Assembly: GCA_016801845.1 (NCBI GenBank)
Contig: CM028927.1
Span: 8,456,501 to 8,520,500 of the forward strand
Reading direction: 5' to 3'
Source: Polydactylus sextarius
Taxonomy: Eukaryota; Chordata; Actinopteri; Polynemidae
Length of the DNA: 64,000 nt
A program made the position numbers and the translations under genes. Position 1 is the stretch's first letter, and every line of letters begins with the position of its first letter. Under the pieces are notes generated by a model. The model had not been told where the DNA came from. It ran no database searches and saw only the letters and a program-made list of their open reading frames with translations. Positions 50,801 through 61,175 of the stretch are shown piece by piece.

Positions 50801-52343
50801 CATCCTGATCCAAACAAACCCTGTTTGTAGACCAAACATCTTTGTTCTACACAACCTGATTATGCATGGTGTAGAAAAGCAGTCTGTACCAGCAGCTCTG
50901 CTTCCCAAGCGCACGCACCAGTCAGCACATACACAGATACGTAGATCCACATACAAATGTGCACATGCAAGTGCACTCTACCTTGTTCAGAGACACAGAG
51001 GCACATGTGCTCTCACTGCCTAAAAATGAATTTCAATGCTGGGATCTAAGACTTTTGCTCTAAGGCATTGATTTAAAAAAAAAAACTGTGGAAGGAAGAA
51101 TATGTAACAAGGTTGAATAACCAGATCACCTCCTCCTTTTGAGTTTTCACAATGTCCTCCATTGTGAAGTACAGGACATGCAGAAAAGCCTTTGAGTGAA
51201 AGCTTTTGTTGAAAATAGCGTAAAAGAAAGAAAAAGTCTCTTGCTCAGAACATGCGCAGTTTCCAGTAACAGCTGAGTGACTCAGCCTCTTCACACAAAT
51301 AATCTTTGCGTACAGGCGTAATCACTTCAAATGTTGAATATAAAATTATTTTTATCTCACAGAAAAGCTTTGTGAAATAGCATTTCAAAGCTTAAAGCCA
51401 TTGCACAACTGATTTTTAGTAGAATGTCAGAGCTGTTGTTCTTGTAAATCTTTTCTATTGGGGATATACATTAATTCCCAGAGGAATAAAAGCAACTTCC
51501 AACCTGAACACAAATAAAATTATTTGTGAGCAAGTGATGTTGTGACCTTGGTGCTCTCTTACTCTGTGTTCCAATGTCAGACTATTCATCCATACAGTGA
51601 TACGTAGAAAAGCTGTGATAAATGCATCACAAGCTCACGGGTGCTTGCAATGTATTTACTCCCTGACAAAGGAAACATCTAAGAAGCAGAGATCTGGAAA
51701 ATGCAGGTAGATAAAACATGCACATCAAGCCTGTATGTCCGCACTGAGATAAAGCAGGAGAGACAGAACTTCTAGCTACTAAAAAGTAATAATACAATAA
51801 TAATGATATTAAAAAAGACTATTCTATTCTATTCTAAGTAAGCTTGGGATTAGCAAAGCTGCACTAATAAGATGTTTGTGCACAAACAGCTAAAGCAAAT
51901 TCAGCAGAGTTATTAGGTCCTGACTCACTGAATTACTGTATATTATACTCTATTAATTAATAATTCAAGTGGATAATTACTCTCATTACAGAATGCAGAC
52001 TGTTAAACTCAGCAGTTCCTTTGCTTGAGATGGTAGTCAGGAAATTCTGCATGAGAATAACTTGAGATAAGAGCTTCACACATAAACACATATCTGCAGT
52101 TAACATCACTCTGCAGGAGAAAACTGACTGAAGTGAACCCTCGAGTTCTCACACCTTCGTGACTGTGATAAGGCAGCACAAAGAATGCACAACACATGCA
52201 ACTAAGTGAGTGTTACTGCACATGTACATGCACTTAAGCGCACACAAATTCAGCAGTACAGCACATTGTGCCTTTTCTCCTGAGCTTTCTCAGCACTATT
52301 GGAGTTGGTGTTGCGTTTCAAAAGTGATAGCTGGCTCAATGGT

Positions 52344-52344
<1 letters not shown>

Positions 52345-52374
<30 letters not shown>

Positions 52375-52379
52375 GCTGG
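52345..52379. repeat. Imperfect (CTG)n trinucleotide repeat
   Basis: About eleven CTG units, with one ACT interruption. They encode an alanine run in one frame, but the surrounding frame is not supported as a gene. Confidence 0.9.
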
Positions 52380-52989
52380 GATCGGCTTTTCCCTGCAGAT
52401 GCTGACAGGACACTCTGGTGATGTCTCGCCTCCCCTGTGAGGTCCTCCAAAAGGTGAAAGAAGAATCGTGCTATCACCGCAGCACACTGAAGACAGGTGT
52501 GGTCCTATAGCTGAGTGAGTGGTACAAAAAAGGTTGCAGGTTGGATCATCTATGAGTCAGCAGAGCGCCACACTCACCACGCAGTTTTAGGTAAAAACTG
52601 GTACTAAAAATGTGCATTGGTGTGATCTTTAAAAGCGGCCGCTGAATTTCTGACATTAACTGTATCAAAACAAATTTCCTCACTTTCAAGGCAGCCTTCA
52701 GAGGTTTACTAACACTACAATAGTGCCTGATTGATCTCTACAGGCTTCAGCTTTCCTGTGCTCTGCAGGGAAATCAGATCAGTGGAGGGGCACTCTACAA
52801 GTCTTTGATTATTTAGACTGCATTTTTGGCTCGAGTCAGATGCAACATCATCTTCGCTTGTGCCAATCAGTGAAAAAAACAAAATCATCCTGCCTACCTT
52901 TCTGCTTCCCTTTCAGCTGCGCGGAGGTAAACATTTGTCTGAGGATGTGGACGCACTTTAAACACCAGTATCAACCTCTCCTGCCTATA

Positions 52990-52990
<1 letters not shown>

Positions 52991-53024
<34 letters not shown>
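52991..53024. repeat. (GTCT)n tetranucleotide microsatellite
   Basis: Eight GTCT units in a row followed by a diverged one. Confidence 0.95.
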
Positions 53025-53025
<1 letters not shown>

Positions 53026-53320
53026 AGTCACTCTGACTCTCCCTCAATTTAGTCCTGGTAGTAAAAGGAGGGTAAATCCGTTTACCCGCAGACTACACTC
53101 ACCGTTTGGTTATTTCAATCTTGTGTGAGAGGCGCCTGCCTGACAGCGCCTGATAAAGTGAAGATTTACTCACGGATAAAGTGAGGAGCAATCCCTCACA
53201 CTTCAGCTTACTCCATCAGTTTCTGTACGCTCCACACACCGGCCACGGTGATTTAATACCTCCTCAGTGTCTTGATGGCCGGTCCCCCCCCCTTCATATC
53301 CCTACCCCCACCCTTCATAA

Positions 53321-53340
53321 ACACACACGCGCGCGCGCGC
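53321..53340. repeat. (AC)n(GC)n alternating tract, possible Z-DNA former
   Basis: Four AC units run directly into six GC units, giving a continuous alternating purine-pyrimidine stretch. (CG)n tracts are rare in vertebrate DNA because of CpG loss. Confidence 0.85.
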
Positions 53341-53699
53341 AAAGAGTGTAACCTTAAAGATCACAGTTGTGCGTGAACTGTATCTGAATCATAATAGATA
53401 CGAAATAAATAATAAACTCCCTATGAGAATGTAATGCGATGTTTGTGGTTCTAAATTCTAATGCCTATAGCTCCTTCACATGTAGTCGATTTAGCAGCCT
53501 AAGTGCCAAAAGGATCAGTTCATACTATAAAAATGATCATTTATCAGTTGAAAATATGTCATTAGAAAATTTGCTCAAAGGTTTACGGGATCATGATAAA
53601 ATACAATAAGGTATGATATCCATATGAACTGGCTGGCTATATCTAAAATAAAATTAAAAATAAAATAATAGCGTGAAAACCTCTCGTAAGGCTGGAGGA

Positions 53700-54290
53700 C
53701 TATTCCGGGAAAAGATGCGCGTAAAACGCACCGGTCCGATGATCGGCCAATGGACACCCTGATCCGAGCGGAGCGGGAGCTCTGTTATCGCTGCTTCTGA
53801 ATGAAATCCTCCTTTGTGTCGAACAAAAGCTCTTTGTAACTTCTTGTCTTGTCATTTCACGTCTGTTTCCCCCCATCACCGGGCTCGTGTCTAACCGGGC
53901 TGCTGCTTCTTTTTTTGCTCTCCGTACACCAGAGGGTAGCCTACCCATCGGTGCGCACTCAGTAGGTTTTTTCCTTCCTACTGCTGCTGCTGCTTCTTCT
54001 AAATATCCAATTTCCACATTGTAGCTTTTTTTCAAGTCGCCAAATTTCCCTGCCAGATTCGATGCAATAAGATTCAGATCCAGAAGGAGTTTTTGTAACT
54101 CAACAGTCATACACTGAAGCTTTAGTCGGATGACATAGTAGCCTTTGTGTTCTTGGAGCTCCTGAAACCTGGTTTGGTAATGCTCTGATATGCGCAGGAT
54201 ACGGCAATAATGATGTCAATATACTCCACTGTCGTCTAACATTGGTAATTCTCACTGTCCAATAAGATCTAAGGAATGATGACATCAAAG
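53700..54290 (-). promoter_or_regulatory. CpG-richer region, candidate minus-strand promoter (pri-mir-187 or unknown gene)
   Basis: CpG density rises over 53,700-53,960, with a CCAAT word at about 53,748 and another at about 54,260. A 136-codon minus-strand open frame (54,110-53,700) begins with an amphipathic stretch (ELQKLLLDLNLIASNLAGKF), then turns into Ala- and Arg-rich sequence that looks like translated UTR. Its ATG has a poor context. I think this is a promoter or 5' exon rather than a proven protein gene. A minus-strand transcript from here would reach mir-187 about 6 kb downstream. Confidence 0.25.
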
Positions 54291-54702
54291 ATTCGCTTCA
54301 GTAAAGCAAGGTCGACTGCAACTGTGCTAAATTAATAACTTGTGATCGTTGGATATCTCGGGAAATGCAGTCACGATGGTTTAAGTTTGATTGTGGGTAG
54401 CACCGTCTGATGATTTATTTATCGTATCATACCCACTGAGTCTTTACTAGGGCTGCAGCCTAAAACTCTTGAAACCTTATCATTAAATAGCTAAGTCTTT
54501 TATTAAGTTAATTTTAAATGGCATCCATCGTCGTAAATAGATTAACTGTACTTATTTGATGTTTTTATTTCAGTGTTGCTTGATTACATTTGGTTAAGTT
54601 TGATTTTTTTTTTCAGGACAAACCACTTAAAAGACGTGAGCAAATGGTCTGACATCGTCCGCCGGTCCGAGCAGCTGTTCTGCAGTGCTTCTGGTTGACT
54701 CA

Positions 54703-54743
54703 ATTACCCATAGTGCACCACGAACTACGTCAACATCTCGCGA
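54703..54743 (+). promoter_or_regulatory. Promoter elements of the C18orf21 homologue (ZNF143/SBS-like and TCTCGCGA)
   Basis: TTACCCATAGTGCACCACG (54,704-54,722) resembles the ZNF143/THAP11 promoter element, whose core is ACCCAnnATGCA; here one core base differs. A TCTCGCGA word follows at 54,736-54,743 and is most of the TCTCGCGAGA element seen in housekeeping promoters. Both sit about 200 bases before the start codon, which fits a TATA-less housekeeping promoter. The matches are to recalled consensus sequences. Confidence 0.45.
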
Positions 54744-54933
54744 CCCAACGTGGGATCCTGACTAGGTAGCAACCTGGTAGCAGCGTTGGTTAAAGTCTAT
54801 TGAAACTATCACATTGTTTATATTTCTCGGTCACTGCAGGTCTAGTCGTGTATGTGGACGCTCCTCTAACTCCTGTTATTAACGTTTAAACGAAGAAGAC
54901 GTTTTAACGGCGGAGCTTGAACACGTCGCAGCG

Positions 54934-57900
54934 ATGAAGACGACCAAAGATGGTGCATCACACAAGTTCCTGATAAACGCTTCGCTGCTGTTTAAAGAAA
55001 CATGTCCGGAGATGTCACGGTTCTACCTGTAAGAAAATTTGCTCAAAGTCCTACACAAAATGTACTTTGACAAAAGAGACCTTTACTTTCTGCCCCCTAT
55101 TGTTGTAATGGCGGTATCTGTACGCTAGGGGGAAGAGCTCCACCAGAGTTAACGGCGAGCTTCCTGTCAGGGAAATTAAAATTCACAATGATTGTTTATA
55201 AGTTGAAGATAGTAACATTATACTGATGTTTTTTATTTTCTAACATTAGTTTGTCACAGAGTAGCGTCTAGATAGTTTTACCATGAACATTGTATTTTAA
55301 CACTGTCTCCATCTCCACTAAGAGGCAGTGGGAACATAATGACTGGCCTGATGTGATTTTAGATTTCACTGTATCATCCCATCTGTTACCCCTGAACCTA
55401 CAGGGTATCATGACTGAATTTCGACTGGGTTTCTAAAAAGACAAAATGAATCAGCAGATTGGACAGTTGGTGGAAAAATAAGAGGGAACTTCTTCACAGA
55501 ATGTTCAGCTGTTAAAAAGCCCAGTCAGTGATCTAATATTATCTTATTTCCATACTCTCAAAAAATAGCATTTAGCTGAAATATAGGCTTGATTTACTGT
55601 CATATTACTGATGCTGACAAGTAGGATAATAGAAAATTAGCAACACATTTAACTGATGTTTTGACACTTTACTGTCGGTCTGTTAATATGGATAACTGGA
55701 AAGTCAAGAGGATGATCTCATTCTTATATTTTCATGCTGTGTGGCCGCTGCAAACTCATAAATTCAGGTGAACTTGACTGTGTCAGTCTTACACAGATGG
55801 AGGGAGGAGTAGATTTCATGTGTGAGGTCACTGCACATTCCTGACACGCATCAAAGTGAGAGCAGTATAAAGAAAACAAGGTGGTGCAAGTGTAGACAAC
55901 CCCCCTAAACATTGAATAGGAGAGTATTCTGCAAGCCTCTTCCTCTCCTCTCCTGTATCCTTTTTAACATTGTTAAAGGGACTCATACACTGTGCCAAGT
56001 CTTTCCCAAAGTCTTTTCATCTAATCAGCCTCCTGTGGTCTCTTTAGTCGTCTTTTCATTCCTGTTACAATAAAACACAGTAGATATCAATGCCATTTCC
56101 TGATTTACTTCAATGTTTACAAAGAGAAGGGAAGAAATTGTGTATGTGTGTGGACCAAGTACTCTTACGTGTATCCACCATGTTAACTCAGATTTTCTTA
56201 ATCATAGTTTTCCTGGACGTTGATGCATCTAACAGGTGTAATAGTGTGGCGTGTACGTGTGCGTATGTGTGTACACTAGTGTGGACTCTTGTGGCTGATG
56301 TTTGAGTTGGGCTCCTGCCATCTCCCTGTATCCTCCTGCTTGTTTTGTCTTTCACCTGAGCCAGGAAATTTGTGGGTAGAATCATGAATGGAAACAAAAA
56401 CAAAGGTCTCAATAGTGAAACCCCAAGTCGGGGTCATTTTACGGATGTGTGTGAGCCTGGAGCTGCTTTAATACATTGATCTGTTCCACAGATTCCCTGG
56501 CAGTCACGAGTTGTGGTTACAGAGAACATTTTGACCTCGTTCAACTATGACCAGCTAGGATTGTATCACAGGCAAAAACTCCCCCCCAAAAAAACCATTC
56601 TGATTGTTTTGACAGACATTGTGATTGTGATATGAGTCACAATTTCAGTGAACAAAAATAGTCATTTTTGCATTTCATTTCCCCTGCAAAAATATGAAAA
56701 TGTCAGTGATGTTTTGCTGGGGTTTGGAACAAACAACGATGTTCCCTTCGTAGGCAGAGGCATCTCTGTAGCGGCATAATGCCTCATTTACAAAGATATG
56801 TGATGACACATCTTTGCCCTGTCAAAAATCCTGCTATTTGGATATTGGACCTGGCCAATTTGCTATTTTCCATAATGTTTTCATTAATTTTTTCAGGCCT
56901 ATGACCAACTGTCAAGCAGGCAAAACACCAATTTCAGTGTTTTTGTACCACTGGCTGTAAGACCTGGCTGGTTTCATGCCAAAGTGCCTGGCAGACGAGA
57001 CACAGTTAGCAGCCACATCCAAAATTTACACTCAGTGTGATGAGCTTATTAAGTTGGGGTAATAATATGGAAAACATTCTAGGAAGGAATTTACTCTTAG
57101 GGATTAATGTTTCAGATAGAGGTGTTACATACACAGTAAACGAATTAACTGAGCGGAAATAAAAAAAGTTTTTTTTTTTTTTGTCAGCATCCACTCTGGC
57201 ACACCGGCGGTCGCTTTCTGTATGTCGATGATGTCTTTAGTTCTGATAAACCACAGTGATGTTTTTTTTTATTCTTCTGGGGGTTTCCAGTGTTTTCCTT
57301 CTCCCTTATGGTTTCGGCTCATGAGTCACTGAAGTATTTGTTTCATGGGTGCGTGTCATTACTCATGTGCACTACTCCACATATTTGTCAGAGATCGTGT
57401 TCCTGCCCTTTCCCACTGCCCTCACTCACCACCCGTCAGGCCAGTTATGACCAAGTGTTTGTGTGTTTGTGAAAGGATTACACTGCATTATTGTCATTTT
57501 TTTTAAATCAACAATATATTGTGTTGTCTTAAATATCTGTCTATTACTTCAGTGTTTGCGTTGGGCTTGTCCAGGAGTACATATAGCTAACGTGACGGCC
57601 TGTTTCATGTGTATGTTTGCATCCTTGTTTGTGAGATGACGTAGCTTTATTGTGGCTCACGTTGCCGGACCAGTGAAGCTGTTTTCCAGTAAGTTTGTAA
57701 TCACTGCTGTGTTTCTAGTAACTAGAGCCTTACTGAGTGCTCTGATAACCAAAGTATGCAGGATGTCTGCTGGACAAACAAAGTCATGATGACTTGGGTT
57801 TAAAATAGCCTCCTATGGTTTTGTTCTGCATTATGTACCGGAGGTTTTTTCATATTCATATGGGGACAGTATTTTTTTTGTATACTGACATCACTGGTAA

Positions 57901-60900
57901 TTCAATAGCCAATAATATTGGACCTGATTAAAAAGTGCTGGGGAGAATTTACTGAAAGCAGACAAGGGCTTCCGCTGCCATTTTGTTAATTAGTTAACTG
58001 ATTATTGTTTGTATAAACTGTCTGAAAAATTCATCTTGTAGTTTTCCCAGGAGACCATGGTGATATTTAATTTACTAGTTGATATTTCAAAGAATGATGC
58101 ATCAAATCCTCATATTTCAGATGCTGGAAAAAGTGTCATTAAACAACTGTGTTTGGGGGGAAAATAACAAACTGATTAATCAGTTTTGAAAATAGTGAGC
58201 AATTGATTTTCTTTCAGTGAGCTAATCAATGATTTGACTAATTGTTTCAGAGGTTCATTAATTCAAATGAGCTCTGTCACCATCTCCTAACGATAAGGCA
58301 TCAACGGTCAATGCACTTTTCCTTTTTATCCAGTTTTATCCTTTTTGAATCTTCTTCACTCTCACTCCCCTTCATCCGCTACTGGCTCCTTTTCCTTCAC
58401 CTCCTTCTGCATCTCTCATCTTACGGCTCCTCTCAGCAGGAGCCAGCTAATATCCCTTAGTGCAAGTGCATCCCAGACTGGGAGGCTCCTCCTGGCCTGT
58501 TCTCTCTGTCACATCCAACTGATAAATGGCATCCTGCCAGTATAGATACAGTATCCAATTCACTGATTGACACTGACCACAACATGACTTGTGCCAGGTC
58601 GCTGTCTGGAAATATCTATCAGTTATAAGTATCAGTGAAGTGTTTTTCATTATTTGCCACTGATCACACATTTTGTCCCTTAGGATGACAATAAAATGGG
58701 CATAAAGCTTTCAATTTTCTTTTCTTGTGCCTCATTCGCCACTTGGAAACAAGGGCTCACTTATTTCCAATTACATCATCACACTGTCACCAGAACATAA
58801 TGACATAACCCCCCGCCTCAGTGTCCATGTTTAGAGCCAGTACCCTCAGTGTTCGTCACCACAGCTAAGTGTGCACTTAAAAGAGATGCATGACAAATAT
58901 GATAATAAGATCAGTGCAGTGGAAGAGCTCTGTGCATTGTGCTGTTTGGTTTCTGAGAGCCGGCTCATCAGCAGATGTGTTATTATGTTTATATTTATTT
59001 TACCAGTGGTGTCAACTGCACCTAATGATCAATTATTATGACTAATGAAGCAGCCACCTCTGGAAATGTATTCTATTCATTTCAGGTTAACTTTCAGAAG
59101 AGGACTTTTCTATCAGCTAAGAATAATGAAAAAGTCTTTCTGGAAGTACAAAAGTGCACAAGGGATCAGTCAACGTTCATGAGTCATTACCGATCCCCTA
59201 CAGTCCCAATCCACCACACTGGCCTCATATAGCCTCTCTCCGTTTCCAGTATTTTCTGACAGGGCTTCTATATAATCTGACAGTTTAATCCAGTCACTGA
59301 TTATTAAACTGGGGAGGGGTGGGAGGTTGGGGGCGTGGGGGTAGTAACTCAGACAGTTGTATGAGTGATTGGAGATATATTGCAAAGCTTCCACCCTCCA
59401 TTGCATCCAGTGTCATCCTGCCATATAATGCACCGTGTGTCACATATGGGGTGGTTAAGAGTGCAAGAGGTGATCTACAACAAACTGCTGAAGCCCAATG
59501 CGTTGCAGCCATGCTCTGCAACAGCAGCCAGCGGGTCAACTCCGGATTAAAGTCAAAACCCTCCATCCTCTATAAACAGCCAACCTCTGCTCTTGCTTGT
59601 CTCACTTTGCCACACGTGCTGCCGAATACCAAACGTCCCCTTCATCAATTTAAACTTGTGGCTAATTTTAGGAGGACTTAGCAGAGGCTTAGTGAAAATG
59701 TTTGAGCAAGTATCTAATTGCGAGAGTTTCAAAACTGAGGCAGTCTAGCACTTACACAGATGTCGCCCTGCCCGGGAGGGGTGGGACAGGGTACGGAGGC
59801 CATTGATATGGTTTGGTGAGTTGCCCTATATTGTTTGGGAGAGACCTATTGGCTTTTCCAGTTGCATGTTTTCCACAACACATAATAGGAAAGGATGTCC
59901 ATGACAGACTATTTGTTTCCGACTCTGTGTTTCCATTTTAAAATTGGTTTATTTGCAATTCAGATATTTTCACAAAATGTTCTTTCCTTATCAGTTTGCT
60001 TCTTATCTTCTTTATTACACTGTCCCAGCATGAAAAGAGCTGTTCTGATGCAAATTGACACAGACGTTTTGAACAAAATAAATATACAGGTTGAGTTATT
60101 TCCTAACGATTTTCTCGATATTTAAATCAAACCAACCGAAAACTTTTATTCAAAAAAGAAACGGTGCTATGATTAAAGTTTTGTTTTTCTAATCATCTCA
60201 CGTTAATGTTTTTTTTCTTTCTTCCCTAGGCAGTTGGTTGAGAACGTGAAAATAAAAAGTGAGTATACAAACTTGTTTATTTCATGTTTATCACTGATGC
60301 CCTGGAGTATTATATCCACATGGAGCAGGAGTAAGTAGGACCTTGTCACTGGTTTGTCAAGGTTGATGAACCTCACTAAACACTTAACCAAACACTGAGT
60401 CAGCCAGCTGTTTGTAGCAGACTGCCTGGTGGGATCACACATACACACACACACTTAGACACATGCCAGTTAAAACCATATCAGTGGGTAGTGGTACTAT
60501 TTAGAAAGGCTTTTCAAGTTTCTATCCTCCAGATAACAGAATGACTGGTTCCTAATAGAGTAACATGGTGTTTGCTCAGAGGTTAATTTAGAGAACTTGA
60601 TTGCTTGTTCTGAGAACTGATAGTTACGCTTCTCGGGGCTGGATGTTGAGAGAGCAAACAGTATTGCAAAATGTTTTGGGAACAATAGATGCATTGTAAT
60701 ATGGGTTTTTTTTCTGTGGGTAGAGATAGATGCAACGATGTAATGATGATCTACTCTGGAACATTGATCTTTCAACTACCAGTTGAATATGTTCACGTAA
60801 AGGGATAGAAAACCGTTAACAAACTCATGTCCATACTCACCCTTAGATTTATTTTGACTATTTTATTTGCCTCTGTGTTATTTAGTCGAAAAGACACACA

Positions 60901-61175
60901 CACGGCTGCACCCAGCGTGTGCTGATAGCTTTTTATATAACCTATCTCTCTCCTTCACAGCACCTATAAAGGAGAAATACTCACTTCAGAACAGCTCGGC
61001 GTGTCAGCACTGTTATCAGTGGCTGCAGCCTGACAATCACAGAGTGCGACTGCGGCCGAAGCGGCGTCCATCAGCACGGGTGCAGATCATCCTGCGCAGA
61101 AAAGCCCGAGGCAAACGACTCAGCCTAGTGCAGAAAAATCTGCTGCGCTGCTTCCAGAAGTCCCCCTCTGTACTG
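54934..61175 (+). CDS. C18orf21/RMP24 homologue, 5' three coding exons (gene continues past 61,175)
   Basis: This is the homologue of human C18orf21 (UPF0711), recently named RMP24 and reported as an RNase MRP-specific subunit related to the RNase P protein RPP21. Plus-strand exons: 54934-55028, 60230-60258, 60961-61175, giving 113 codons ending in phase 0. The recognisable core is in exon 3: C56-QH-C59-YQWL, a CxxC half of a zinc ribbon, then DNHRVRLRPKRRPSARVQ and a basic helix ending SPSVL. It parallels human CPYCFQLLVLDNSRVRLKPK through KSVL. The N-terminus (CPEMSRFYL) parallels human CPGQARYLL. Intron 1 is 5.2 kb and exon 2 only 29 bases. The exon with the second CxxC was not found before 64,000, so the gene is incomplete here. 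Basic residues suit RNA binding. The RNase MRP role is from recalled literature. Confidence 0.85.
55029..60229 (+). other. Large intron 1 of the C18orf21 homologue
   Basis: The interval runs from a GTAAGA donor to a TTCCCTAG acceptor. I saw no nested gene. Open frames near 59.2-59.7 kb overlap on both strands, carry no recognised domain and look like chance. The short run of C at 55,899-55,904 and the poly-T at about 57,170-57,182 are simple sequence. Confidence 0.6.

Larger units (their letters stand above)
47820..53690. other. Intergenic stretch between mir-187 and the C18orf21-homologue promoter region
   Basis: No coding exon was recognised. It begins with a purine-rich tract (about 47.86-48.09 kb). 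The part near 49.45-50.30 kb has dense homeodomain-type TAATTA/CAATTA words and low repeat content, and could be a conserved non-coding element. It also contains CTG, GTCT and CG repeats. Part of it is probably transcribed as pri-mir-187 if that transcript starts near 54 kb. Confidence 0.45.

Noticed and set aside
52210..52440. Poly-alanine open frame as a gene
   Set aside because: The alanines come from a CTG microsatellite, and the flanking codons are not conserved-looking on either strand.
59294..59681. Overlapping open frames on both strands near 59.3-59.7 kb
   Set aside because: The frames overlap each other inside intron 1 of the C18orf21 homologue, and none has a known motif or splice support.
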